The translations under genes were made by a program, and so were the position numbers. This document shows positions 20,053-27,598 of a DNA stretch of 45,982 nucleotides, one piece after another; position 1 is the stretch's first letter; every line of letters starts with the position of its first letter. The DNA is from Thiomonas sp. (GTDB lineage: Bacteria; Pseudomonadota; Gammaproteobacteria; Burkholderiales; Burkholderiaceae_C), in contig DAICZP010000137.1 of assembly GCA_027311065.1 (NCBI GenBank), forward strand, positions 1 through 45,982, given 5' to 3'. The notes beneath the pieces were generated by a model. The model did no database searches, had not been told where the DNA came from, and was given only the letters and a program-made list of their open reading frames with translations.

Positions 20053-21045
20053 ATGCCCGTCAAGCCATTTTCCTCCCGGCCCGATTCGCCGGCCGCGTGC
20101 GTTCCGCCGCTCGGGCAAACGCTGCGATTCGTGCAGCGTGACTGGCTGTCGTCGAACAGCGTCGTGCTGCTGGACGATGCAGAAACGGCGAGCGTGATTG
20201 ATTCGGGGTACGTGCTCCACGCGCGGGATACCGTCAAGCGTGTGGGATCGGCTCTGGAGGGTCGTCGACTCACCCGCATTCTCAACACGCATCTGCATTC
20301 GGATCACTGCGGGGGCAACGCGGAGCTTCAGGCTGTTCACGGCGGTCCTGACACATGTGCCATTCTGGTGCCGGCGGGTGAGTTGGACGCGGTAGACGCA
20401 TGGGATGAAAACGCCTTGAGCTACCGCGGTACCGGCCAGCGCGTGCAGCCATTCGCTGCACAGGGGTCGATCGCCAGCGGAGACGTGTTGCGCCTCGGTT
20501 CGATGGAGTGGCGCGTGATCGCTGCGCCCGGGCACGACGCGCACGCACTGATGCTGTTTCAGCCCGACGCCCGCGTGCTGGTCAGCGGCGATGCAATCTG
20601 GGAGCGGGGGTTTGGTGTCATCTTCCCGGAACTTGTCGGTGAGCCGGGTTTCGAGGCCCAGCGCGCCACCCTCGACCGGATCGAAGCGCTGAATCCCGCA
20701 TGGATTTTGCCGGGTCATGGTGCGGCGTTCACCGATGCGGCGGCCGCGCTCGCCCGCGCCCGCCAGCGTCTTTCGACGTTTGCCGCCGATCCGGCCGGCC
20801 ATGCGGGACATGGACTCCGGGTGCTGCTGAAGTTCCAGCTTCTGCAACATCCGGACGGAATCGATGTGGATGCATTACGGGGCTGGTTCGAGGCTGCGCC
20901 GCTGGTCATGCGTGCCGTGGCGCTGTTCTGGCGGCCCGAGGCGATGTCCGAGGTGTTCGAAGCGACGTTGCAATCGCTGATCGCCGCGGGTGCGGCAGCA
21001 CAGACGCAGGGCCGCGTCGTCGACGCCGCACCGGCGGGGCGTTGA
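20053..21045 (+). CDS. Metallo-beta-lactamase-fold hydrolase
   Basis: A 330-residue MBL-fold protein with the metal site HLHSDH motif (His80, His82, Asp84, His85 in NTHLHSDHCGG), then APGHDAHAL, SGDAIWERG and LPGHG, giving all the usual dinuclear ligands. After the MBL domain (about 30-240) comes a helical C-terminal domain (about 245-320; WFEAAPLVMRAVALFWR). This organisation resembles glyoxalase II-like and lactonase-like hydrolases; the substrate cannot be told. The start at 20053 gives a normal N-terminus. About 180 bp separate it from the GNAT gene and only 32 bp from recG, so it may be cotranscribed with recG. Confidence 0.88.
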   Translation: MPVKPFSSRPDSPAACVPPLGQTLRFVQRDWLSSNSVVLLDDAETASVIDSGYVLHARDTVKRVGSALEGRRLTRILNTHLHSDHCGGNAELQAVHGGPDTCAILVPAGELDAVDAWDENALSYRGTGQRVQPFAAQGSIASGDVLRLGSMEWRVIAAPGHDAHALMLFQPDARVLVSGDAIWERGFGVIFPELVGEPGFEAQRATLDRIEALNPAWILPGHGAAFTDAAAALARARQRLSTFAADPAGHAGHGLRVLLKFQLLQHPDGIDVDALRGWFEAAPLVMRAVALFWRPEAMSEVFEATLQSLIAAGAAAQTQGRVVDAAPAGR

Positions 21046-21077
21046 AGCAGAGGCTTGCGTTTTACGCCAGTCCGCCG

Positions 21078-23183
21078 ATGCCTCGAACGACGCGCAGCCC
21101 CTCCCCCGGTACGCCGAGGTCGAAATCAGATCCCGGGGCCCGCCTGGGTCTGGTAAGCGCTTGGGATTTCGCGCTGCATCTGCCGCTGCATTACATCGAC
21201 GAGACCCGCCTGACACCGATCGCAGCGTTACGGGACGGCGTTTCCGCGGTGGTGCAGGCCACTGTGCGCAGTGCGGAGCTCATGGCAGGGCGTCGGCGCC
21301 AGCTTCGGGTGCGCGTGACCGATGACGCTGGCGAGCTCGAGTTACGATTTTTTCACTTCTACCCCGGTTGGCAGCGACAGTACGCCCCCGGAAAGCTCCT
21401 TCGCATTCGTGGCGAAGCGCGCGCCGGATTGTTTGGCATGGAAATGGTGCATCCCGCATGCCAGGTCTGCGAGGCCGATGCACCCTTGCCGCGCGGCTTC
21501 ACCCCGGTGTATCCGGCGGGAGCTGGTGTTGGCCAGCCGTGGCTGCGGCGCGCCACGGCGGCAGCGCTGGCGCATCTGGATGTTCCCGATCCGCTGCCGG
21601 AGGCCGTGCGAAAGCGAATGCGACTGCCTGGGCTCGGCGCCGCACTGGCGCTTTTGCATGCGCCGCCTGCCGGCACGAACATCGCGGCACTCGAGGACCG
21701 CACGCACCCAGCCTGGACCCGGATCAAGTTCGATGAACTGCTGGCGCAGCAGATGGCGCAGCAGTGCGCGCGGGCGCGGCGTCAGTCGCGCCACGCGTGC
21801 CCGCTGCCCCTGGTGCCGGGCGCGGGCGCGTTGGCGCGTCGCCTGATCGCCGCACTGCCATTCGAGCTGACCCATGATCAGCGTTGCTGCGCAGCGGAAA
21901 TCGCCGCCGATCTCGCGCGTGCGCAGCCGATGCACCGTCTGCTTCAGGGCGACGTGGGCAGTGGCAAGACGGTCGTGGCTGCGTTGGCCGCCGCGCAGGC
22001 CATCGACGCCGGATTCCAGTGCGTGCTGATGGCGCCGACCGATCTTCTGGCGACCCAGCACCTTGGCAAACTGGCGGGCTGGCTCGAGCCGCTTGGGGTA
22101 CGCGTGGCGTGGCTGGGTGGTTCTCAGGGGCGCGCGGCCAAAGCGCTGGCGCTGACCCAGGTCGCTGCGGGAGAGGCCGACCTGATTGTCGGTACGCATG
22201 CAGTCATTCAGGACCGTGTCCGTTTCGCACGCCTTGGATTGGCCATCGTCGACGAGCAGCACCGCTTTGGCGTCGCGCAGCGTCTGAGTCTGCGCGCCAA
22301 AGGGCTGGAGACGGCGGGTGACGCCCGTGAGCCGCACCTGCTGACGATGAGCGCGACGCCCATTCCGCGCACATTGGCGATGGCGTTGTACGGGGACCTG
22401 GACGTGTCCACGATTGCCAGCGCGCCTCCTGGGCGTACGCCGGTGCGCACCCGCGTGTTCGCGGCGTCACGGCGCGACGCCGTCATCGAGCGCGTGCGCA
22501 CACTGGTGTCAGAGGGACGGCAGGTCTATTGGGTCTGTCCCCTGGTCGAGGAAGCACCGGAGCGCGACATCACCGGCGGGAGCCCCAGCGCCGAGCTGCG
22601 CAATGTGGAGGCCACTTGCACGGAGCTGCGCGCCGCGCTGGGTGCGCAGGGCAATCTGGTCGGACTGGTGCACGGACGATTGCGTGCCACACGCAAGGCC
22701 GAGGTCATGGCCGAGTTCGTGGCCGCGCGTCTGCGTTTACTCGTGGCGACCACCGTGATCGAAGTGGGCGTCGACGTGCCGACGGCCAGCCTGATGGTGA
22801 TCGAGCACGCGGAACGTTTCGGGTTGTCGCAGCTTCACCAGTTGCGTGGGCGCGTGGGACGGGGTGCCATGGCCGCCGAGTGTCTGCTGCTGTTTTCCGA
22901 GCCCTTGTCCGACATGGCCCGCGCCCGCCTGCGGGCTTTGCGCGACAGCACCGATGGCTTCGCGCTGGCGCAGAAGGATCTCGAGCTTCGAGGTCCGGGT
23001 GAACTGCTCGGACAACGTCAGTCCGGTCTTCAGGCGCTGCGCCATGCCGATCTGCGCACCGATGCCGCACTGCTTGAACAGGCACGTGAGGTGGCGGTCG
23101 ATCTGCTGCGCGATGACCCAGCCGCCGCACGGATGCACCTGGAGCGGTGGCTCGGTGCTGGCACCGACTGGCTCGCGGCCTAG
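21078..23183 (+). CDS. recG: ATP-dependent DNA helicase RecG
   Basis: Branch-migration helicase that remodels stalled replication forks and Holliday junctions. The 701-residue protein has an N-terminal wedge domain (about 20-240), then the helicase core with Walker A GDVGSGKT (291-298), the Walker B box DEQH (392-395) in VDEQHRFGVAQRL, motif III MSATPIPRTLAM, and the C-terminal helicase lobe with HGRLRATRKAEVM, VATTVIEVGVDVPTASLMVIEHAERFGLSQLHQLRGRVGRG split over motifs V and VI. The ATG at 21078 is close to the family start. oxyR follows 141 bp downstream, an order common in Burkholderiales. Confidence 0.96.
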   Translation: MPRTTRSPSPGTPRSKSDPGARLGLVSAWDFALHLPLHYIDETRLTPIAALRDGVSAVVQATVRSAELMAGRRRQLRVRVTDDAGELELRFFHFYPGWQRQYAPGKLLRIRGEARAGLFGMEMVHPACQVCEADAPLPRGFTPVYPAGAGVGQPWLRRATAAALAHLDVPDPLPEAVRKRMRLPGLGAALALLHAPPAGTNIAALEDRTHPAWTRIKFDELLAQQMAQQCARARRQSRHACPLPLVPGAGALARRLIAALPFELTHDQRCCAAEIAADLARAQPMHRLLQGDVGSGKTVVAALAAAQAIDAGFQCVLMAPTDLLATQHLGKLAGWLEPLGVRVAWLGGSQGRAAKALALTQVAAGEADLIVGTHAVIQDRVRFARLGLAIVDEQHRFGVAQRLSLRAKGLETAGDAREPHLLTMSATPIPRTLAMALYGDLDVSTIASAPPGRTPVRTRVFAASRRDAVIERVRTLVSEGRQVYWVCPLVEEAPERDITGGSPSAELRNVEATCTELRAALGAQGNLVGLVHGRLRATRKAEVMAEFVAARLRLLVATTVIEVGVDVPTASLMVIEHAERFGLSQLHQLRGRVGRGAMAAECLLLFSEPLSDMARARLRALRDSTDGFALAQKDLELRGPGELLGQRQSGLQALRHADLRTDAALLEQAREVAVDLLRDDPAAARMHLERWLGAGTDWLAA

Positions 23184-23276
23184 ATGCGCGGGGGACCCCC
23201 GGAGGTCTTTCAAGAGCCTGCTGGCAGACCGCCGAGCCAGCGGTTTGCAGCGCCAGCAGCGCTGAGGTCTGGAGTT

Positions 23277-23282
23277 TATGAT
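23277..23282 (+). promoter_or_regulatory. Possible -10 box of the oxyR promoter
   Basis: TATGAT, 42 bp before the oxyR ATG, with no good -35 box at normal spacing, which would fit an activated or autoregulated promoter. Consensus match only. Confidence 0.3.
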
Positions 23283-23324
23283 AGGGTGACTCGATGCTGA
23301 CTGAGCTGCTGTTTAATCGAAACT

Positions 23325-24299
23325 ATGACCCTCACTGAGCTTCGCTACATTGTTGCGGTCGCCCGTGAGCGCCACTTCGGGCGGGCCGCGGAGGCGTGTT
23401 TTGTCAGCCAGCCAACCTTGTCAGTGGCGATCCGTAAGCTCGAGGACGAGCTCGACATGAAGATTTTCGAGCGCGGCGGCAGCGAGGTTGGCATCACACC
23501 ACTCGGGCGCGAGGTCATCGAGCAAGCGCAGCGGGTTTTGGAGCAGTCGGCGGCGATCCGGGAAATCGCCAAACGCGGCAAGGATCCGTTGGCCGGGCCG
23601 TTGCGGCTCGGCGTGATCTACACCATCGCTCCTTACCTGCTTCCGCGTCTGGTGCGACGCGTGATCGAGGCCACCCCGCAGATGCCACTGCTGCTCCAGG
23701 AGGACCTGACGGTCAAGCTGCTCGATCGGTTGCGTAATGGGGAGCTCGACGCCGCCATTCTGGCCGAGCCTTTTCCCGAGCAAGGTTTGAGCGTTGTCCC
23801 GTTGTACGACGAGCCGTTCGTGGTCGCCGTGCCGCCTGGTCATCGGCTCGCGGGGGCGCGCGCGTTGAGCAGCGCCCAGGTGAAGGACGAAACCATGCTG
23901 TTGCTGGGAACAGGGCATTGTTTCCGGGACCACGTGCTTGAAGTCTGTCCGGAGTTCGCGCGGTTTTCTCCTTCCTCCGAAGGGATTCGCAAGAGTTTTG
24001 AAGGCTCCTCGCTCGAAACCATCAAGCACATGGTCGCCTCCGGCATGGGCGTCACGATTTTGCCGCGCATGTCCGTGCCGCACGATCTCGAGGTTGCCGC
24101 GCCGGTTCCGGGGCCCGGCCAGATCTGCTACGTGCCATTCGAGCGGCCCGTACCTTCGCGCCGGGTGGTGCTGGCATGGCGGCGCAGCTTCACCCGGCTT
24201 GAAGCTGTGGAAGCGTTACGCCGAGCCGTGCTGGCCTGCGAACTCGCCGGCGTGACCAAGTTCCCGGAGATCGCGGTATCTGCCCGCGAAGCGGCCTGA
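23325..24299 (+). CDS. oxyR: Hydrogen-peroxide-sensing LysR-type regulator OxyR
   Basis: Transcription factor that turns on peroxide defence when a disulfide forms in its sensor domain. The 324-residue protein has the LysR winged HTH at the N-terminus (LTELRYIVAVARERHFGRAA) and a periplasmic-binding-like sensor domain. The two redox cysteines are at exactly the E. coli positions, Cys199 and Cys208, in GTGHCFRDHVLEVC. The C-terminal part is complete. No catalase or peroxiredoxin gene is nearby; recG is the upstream neighbour, as in many Burkholderiales. It converges on the Lrp gene. Confidence 0.96.
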   Translation: MTLTELRYIVAVARERHFGRAAEACFVSQPTLSVAIRKLEDELDMKIFERGGSEVGITPLGREVIEQAQRVLEQSAAIREIAKRGKDPLAGPLRLGVIYTIAPYLLPRLVRRVIEATPQMPLLLQEDLTVKLLDRLRNGELDAAILAEPFPEQGLSVVPLYDEPFVVAVPPGHRLAGARALSSAQVKDETMLLLGTGHCFRDHVLEVCPEFARFSPSSEGIRKSFEGSSLETIKHMVASGMGVTILPRMSVPHDLEVAAPVPGPGQICYVPFERPVPSRRVVLAWRRSFTRLEAVEALRRAVLACELAGVTKFPEIAVSAREAA

Positions 24300-24341
24300 C
24301 GCGTGGGGCTGACCTGCCCTGACCGCTTTGTGGGCCTCATC

Positions 24342-24818
24342 TCACTCGACCCCGAGGGCCTGGGAGTTCTTGACTTCCTGCATCACCGCGTAGCTGCGGG
24401 TTTCACGCACACCAGGCAGCGACAGCAGCACGGTTGCGAGGAAATCCCGGTACGCTGCCATGTCGGCAACCCGGGTCTTGAGCAGGTAGTCGAACCGGCC
24501 GGCCACCATGTGGCATTCCATGATTTCCGGTTGTTCGCGGACGGCCGCCACGAACGCATCCGCGACGTCTGGCTGGTTGCGATCGAGCATGACCTCGATG
24601 AATACCAGCAGTGAGGCACCCAGCTTTTCCGGATTGAGCCGGGCCTCGTAGCCAAGAATGAATTGGTCGCGGACCAGGCGCCGGACGCGTTCAAGCACCG
24701 CGGTTGGTGACAAATGCACGGCTTGGGCCAATGCCAGATTGGACATTCGACCGTCGTCCTGAAGAAGCGCAAGAATACGACGATCGACGCGATCGAGGGC
24801 AGTGACGGGATCTTTCAT
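24342..24818 (-). CDS. Lrp/AsnC-family transcriptional regulator
   Basis: A 158-residue feast/famine regulator: N-terminal HTH (LDRVDRRILALLQDDGRMSNLALAQAVHLSPTAV split by the turn at LAQAV) and a C-terminal RAM (ligand-binding) domain with GRFDYLLKTRVADMAAYRDFL. It is very close to global Lrp, which responds to leucine, or to proline-responsive Lrp-type activators. The start at 24818 begins MKDPVTALDRVDRRIL; an ATG 16 codons upstream is in frame. The long A/T-rich region upstream probably contains its own binding sites. It is divergent from proC, which makes proline metabolism a possible target. Confidence 0.93.
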   Translation of the reverse strand: MKDPVTALDRVDRRILALLQDDGRMSNLALAQAVHLSPTAVLERVRRLVRDQFILGYEARLNPEKLGASLLVFIEVMLDRNQPDVADAFVAAVREQPEIMECHMVAGRFDYLLKTRVADMAAYRDFLATVLLSLPGVRETRSYAVMQEVKNSQALGVE

Positions 24819-25270
24819 GGCTAAGGCTCCGGAAATCTTGAATAAATATTGCGTATAAGCGGACATCTGACAAATTTGCCAAACCCAGACGCGGGTGTGA
24901 CAGTCATGCTCGCCCCATGAAGGGAGGCGATATCAAGTCAGTGTCACTTTGCCTTGGAAAGTTCACTGGATACGTTGAATTTCCGCTTTGCTCCGAGGTG
25001 CTTAGGTTGTCTGGTGTCGGAAACCCAAGATTTGTGATGGTGGAGGGTGTATGAGGGGCGGCCGGATTTAATGCGCATTACGTAAGATGTTCCGCCTTAT
25101 TACATAATTTTTCACTAGAAACAAAAAGTACACCAAATATTATTTTTACTTGCCAAAATCCCGGGGGTGTCGGATCGATGGTTGCGTCCGGCGCCGCCGG
25201 CGCGCGCGTGCAGGCGTGAGAACGATCGGCGGACTGGGCATACGGCCGCGTCGCGGCGATAATTGTCGGG
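24819..25270. promoter_or_regulatory. 452-bp divergent region between the Lrp-family gene and proC, with an A/T-rich core
   Basis: No gene recognised. The region has two A/T-rich parts, about 24830-24870 next to the Lrp gene and about 25065-25155, the latter clearly lower in GC than the rest of the window. It contains the perfect 12-bp palindrome TAATGCGCATTA at 25069-25080. A/T-rich, bendable DNA next to an lrp gene fits Lrp wrapping sites, but no consensus is strong enough to call. Confidence 0.45.
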
Positions 25271-26092
25271 ATGCAAATCCCACACATCGCATTCATCGGT
25301 GGCGGCAACATGGCCGTCGCCATTCTTGGCGGCCTGCGTGCTGCCGGCGCCCCGGCAGAGCGTTTCGTGGTTGTTGAACCGGTCGAGGAGCAGCGTGCGC
25401 GCCTGACCAGGGAAACGGGAATTTCTGCGTGCGCCGCCGCCGGTCCGGCACTGTCCCGCGCCGACGTTGTCGTGTGGGCCGTGAAGCCGCAGAGTTTTGC
25501 GGAAGCAGCCGCACAGGCGGGGTCGCATCTCGGTGAAGCGCTGCACATCAGCATCATGGCCGGTGTACGGTGTGGAGCTCTCGCGCGTGGCACGAGTGGG
25601 CGGCGTGTCGTGCGCGCCATGCCCAACACACCGGCCTTGATCGGTCAGGGCATTGCGGGTCTGTATGCGAATGCAGCCTGCTCGGCGAGCGACCGCACCG
25701 TCGCCGAGAAAATTCTCGGGCCGACCGGCGCGTTGCTCTGGGTTACGCGGGAGTCTGATCTGGACGCAGTGACCGCCCTGTCCGGCTCGGGACCGGCGTA
25801 TGTGTTTTATCTGATCGAAGTGATGATGGCCGCCGGCACACGCCTGGGACTGGATGCAGCAACCGCGCGTCAACTTGCGCAGGCCACATTCGCGGGTGCG
25901 GCAGCGCTGGCATCGCGTTCGCCGCTCGATCCGGCGCAGCTGCGCGCGCAAGTCACCAGCAAGGGCGGCACGACAGCCGCGGCGCTTGAAAAACTGGTTG
26001 CGCATGACGTGGCGCAAGCCTTTGAGGACGCGTTGCAGGCCGCAGCACGACGCGCCGCGGAGCTGGGCGACGCCCTCGACGTCCAGGCTTGA
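25271..26092 (+). CDS. proC: Pyrroline-5-carboxylate reductase ProC
   Basis: Last step of proline synthesis, reducing pyrroline-5-carboxylate with NAD(P)H. The 273-residue protein has the Rossmann start IAFIGGGNMAVAILGGL, the conserved RAMPNTPALIGQG, and the C-terminal dimerisation helices with LSGSGPAYVFYLIEVM and the SKGGTTAAALEKL signature. The ATG at 25271 directly begins the family N-terminus. It is followed by tRNA-Ser on the same strand. Confidence 0.97.
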   Translation: MQIPHIAFIGGGNMAVAILGGLRAAGAPAERFVVVEPVEEQRARLTRETGISACAAAGPALSRADVVVWAVKPQSFAEAAAQAGSHLGEALHISIMAGVRCGALARGTSGRRVVRAMPNTPALIGQGIAGLYANAACSASDRTVAEKILGPTGALLWVTRESDLDAVTALSGSGPAYVFYLIEVMMAAGTRLGLDAATARQLAQATFAGAAALASRSPLDPAQLRAQVTSKGGTTAAALEKLVAHDVAQAFEDALQAAARRAAELGDALDVQA

Positions 26093-26109
26093 CATGTGCC
26101 GCCGCCGAT

Positions 26110-26139
26110 TTGAAAGGGTGACGCATACCCTGATACGAT
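26110..26139 (+). promoter_or_regulatory. Promoter of the tRNA-Ser gene
   Basis: TTGAAA (26110-26115), an 18-bp spacer and TACGAT (26134-26139). Predicted start of transcription is about 5 bases before the mature tRNA end at 26151, which fits a tRNA promoter. Confidence 0.55.
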
Positions 26140-26150
26140 AGAAGGTTGCC

Positions 26151-26241
26151 GGAGAGATGGATGAGCGGCTTAAGTCGCACGCCTGGAAAGCGTGTAAGGG
26201 TTAACAGCCCTTCGGGGGTTCGAATCCCCCTCTCTCCGCCA
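26151..26241 (+). tRNA. tRNA-Ser (anticodon GGA)
   Basis: Class II tRNA with a long variable arm. The acceptor arm GGAGAGA pairs with TCTCTCC (26231-26237). The anticodon loop CTGGAAA gives anticodon GGA, reading UCC and UCU. The T arm GGGGGTTCGAATCCCCC is perfect. CCA is encoded (26239-26241). The class II variable arm fits serine. It sits at the left border of a segment with mobile-DNA remnants, and tRNA-Ser genes are common integration sites, but no repeat of its 3' end was found further along. Confidence 0.97.
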
Positions 26242-26247
26242 GATGCG

Positions 26248-26280
26248 AAACCCAAGTGATTGATTCACTTGGGTTTTTTT
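26248..26280 (+). terminator. Intrinsic terminator after tRNA-Ser
   Basis: A 12-bp stem AAACCCAAGTGA / TCACTTGGGTTT (26248-26259 with 26265-26276) with a 5-base loop, followed by a run of T. Textbook factor-independent terminator. Confidence 0.92.
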
Positions 26281-26390
26281 GTTTATTGCGTGGGCGTGTC
26301 ATCAACTTGGTCATCAATTTTGATCGGCCCGGAAATTGTTTTTCGGCGCTGACTGTTCCCTGCATACCCGCTTGTCGCGGGGTTGCACGG

Positions 26391-26624
26391 ATGTTGATGA
26401 TGAACAACAACGCCCGACTGTCCCACGAGGACGTTCTTCTCTCAAGCGCGCAGGTCGAGCGCCTGCTTGGCCTGAGCCGCACCAGCGTGTGGCGCCTGAC
26501 GCGGCGCGGTGACCTCGTGCCGGTGTACATCGGCTCCGCGCTGCGGTTTCGCCGCTCCGACGTGCTGGCGCTGATGCAGGTCGGCACAGAGCGAACCCCG
26601 GCACAGGTGTTATCACGCAGATGA
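26391..26624 (+). CDS. Excisionase-like helix-turn-helix protein
   Basis: A 77-residue protein with a single winged-HTH of the excisionase/AlpA type: VLLSSAQVERLLGLSRTSVWRLTRRGDLVPVYIGSALRFRRSDV, read as helix-turn-helix followed by the wing and the usual RFRRSDVLALM end. Such proteins direct prophage or island excision, or act as small DNA-binding regulators. ATGs at 26391, 26397 and 26400 are all possible and none has a clear ribosome site. It lies just behind tRNA-Ser, where an island integrase would be expected, but no integrase gene is present, so it is probably a leftover. Confidence 0.75.
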   Translation: MLMMNNNARLSHEDVLLSSAQVERLLGLSRTSVWRLTRRGDLVPVYIGSALRFRRSDVLALMQVGTERTPAQVLSRR

Positions 26625-26643
26625 CCCCAGCAGGGTCGCTTCC

Positions 26644-26847
26644 TCAGGCCGGCGAGGTCATGGTTGCTTGCGAGTGATCCGGCGTCAGGTGTTGTACCAG
26701 GCGGCGCGGTGGCACGCGCTGCATGGCGCTCGGGGCTGGCACCCCGGGCAAGGTCTTGAAGTGCATGAACAGGTCGGCCTGGAGAGCCGACAACGTGAGC
26801 AACCCAAACACCCCTGGCGCCTTGTGCGCCGGGGTGTTTTTCTCCAT
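26644..26847 (-). CDS. Small hypothetical protein (weak)
   Basis: A 67-residue open frame on the minus strand, beginning MEKNTPAHKAPGVFGLLTL. I do not recognise it. In its favour, AGGAAGG lies just upstream of its ATG, a good ribosome site at short spacing. Against it, its first codons run through a GC-rich hairpin that looks like a terminator for the other strand, and it lies in a scrambled segment of mobile-DNA remnants. It may be a fragment of a lost gene. Confidence 0.25.
   Translation of the reverse strand: MEKNTPAHKAPGVFGLLTLSALQADLFMHFKTLPGVPAPSAMQRVPPRRLVQHLTPDHSQATMTSPA
26806..26842 (+). terminator. Orphan intrinsic terminator in the mobile-DNA remnant
   Basis: Stem AACACCCC-T-GGCGC / GCGCC-GGGGTGTT (one bulged T) around a CTTGT loop, followed by TTTTTC on the plus strand. 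No plus-strand gene ends just before it, so it probably belonged to a gene that was deleted. Confidence 0.6.
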
Positions 26848-26867
26848 GCGCCTTCCTACCCACTGGT

Positions 26868-27443
26868 GTGAGGGGCACCAACGATGACCTCGAGCACGAT
26901 CTGCAGGCACTGTTCCAGGAGGTTGGCATTGCCGCAAAGGCCGCCGGGACGGCTCTTGCAATCTTCATCGACGAATTGCAGTACGTCGAAGAAGATCAAC
27001 TCGCGGCCTTGATAACCGCCTTGCATCGCACGGAGCAGCAGCAGCTTCCGGTTGTGCTGGTCGGGGCCGGCCTGCCACAACTGCGGATGTTCCTGGGTAA
27101 CGCAAAATCCTACGCGGAACGGCTCTTCGACTTTCCGGAAATTGGGCCTCTTCGAGATCAAGACGCGCAGCTCGCAATCGAAAAGCCAATCACGGACGAG
27201 AACGAAGAGATCGAGGACGAGGCACTCCAGCAAATCTTGAGCGTGACCAAGGGCTACCCGTACTTCCTTCAGACCTGGGGAAGCAAGACATGGCTGGCGG
27301 CCGACGAGTCGCCTATCGACGTGGACGATGTTGAGCGCGCGTCCGCCGTAGCCGTCGCAACACTGGATGAAAGCTTTTTTCTCGTGCGCTTCGACCGCTG
27401 CACCGCTCACTTCACAGGCGAGGCGGGCGTGTCCCGCCCTTAG
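26868..27443 (+). pseudogene. Fragment of an AAA-family ATPase, both ends missing
   Basis: The open frame from a GTG at 26868 reads a stretch typical of mobile-element-associated AAA ATPases: DLEHDLQALFQEVGIAAKAAG, Walker B LAIFIDELQYVEED (Asp-Glu present), then PVVLVGAGLPQLRMFLGNAKSYAERLFDFPEIGPL and ALDESFFLVRFDR. The N-terminal half with the P-loop is absent, and homology stops after RFDR (about 27397), replaced by the antisense of a TnpB C-terminus. Without a P-loop it cannot be an active ATPase. No ribosome site is visible. It is a deletion relic. Confidence 0.8.
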
Positions 27444-27492
27444 AACATTGATCGCGCCGACGACATCGGTGTTTTCCTCGAAGCCACACTCC
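27399..27492 (-). pseudogene. tnpB: C-terminal remnant of an IS200/IS605-type TnpB (OrfB)
   Basis: On the minus strand about 31 codons read ECGFEENTDVVGAINVLRAG and then HARLACEVSGA, the very conserved C-terminal end of TnpB: the last zinc-finger cysteine pair position (ECGF) and the RuvC-III aspartate (TDVVGAIN). Upstream of ECGF and after EVSGA the homology stops. Only about 94 bp remain, joined directly to the truncated ATPase gene. No start, no other RuvC motif and no TnpA are present, so it is dead DNA. Confidence 0.8.
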
Positions 27493-27598
27493 GGGAGTGA
27501 ATGCGCTGAACGCGCGCCTTGGCCGATTTTCCGCAGTATCCGTAGACTGCAGCGTATGTGCCTCGTGGCCACTGCGCTGGAGAAGGAAAGAGCAGACT

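Noticed and set aside
23281-23326. OxyR autoregulatory box upstream of oxyR
   Set aside because: An ATAG and a CTAT are present, but their spacing does not match the four-element OxyR site.
26151-27598. Attachment-site duplication of the tRNA-Ser 3' end
   Set aside because: I looked for a second copy of the T-arm/acceptor sequence downstream and did not find one within the window.
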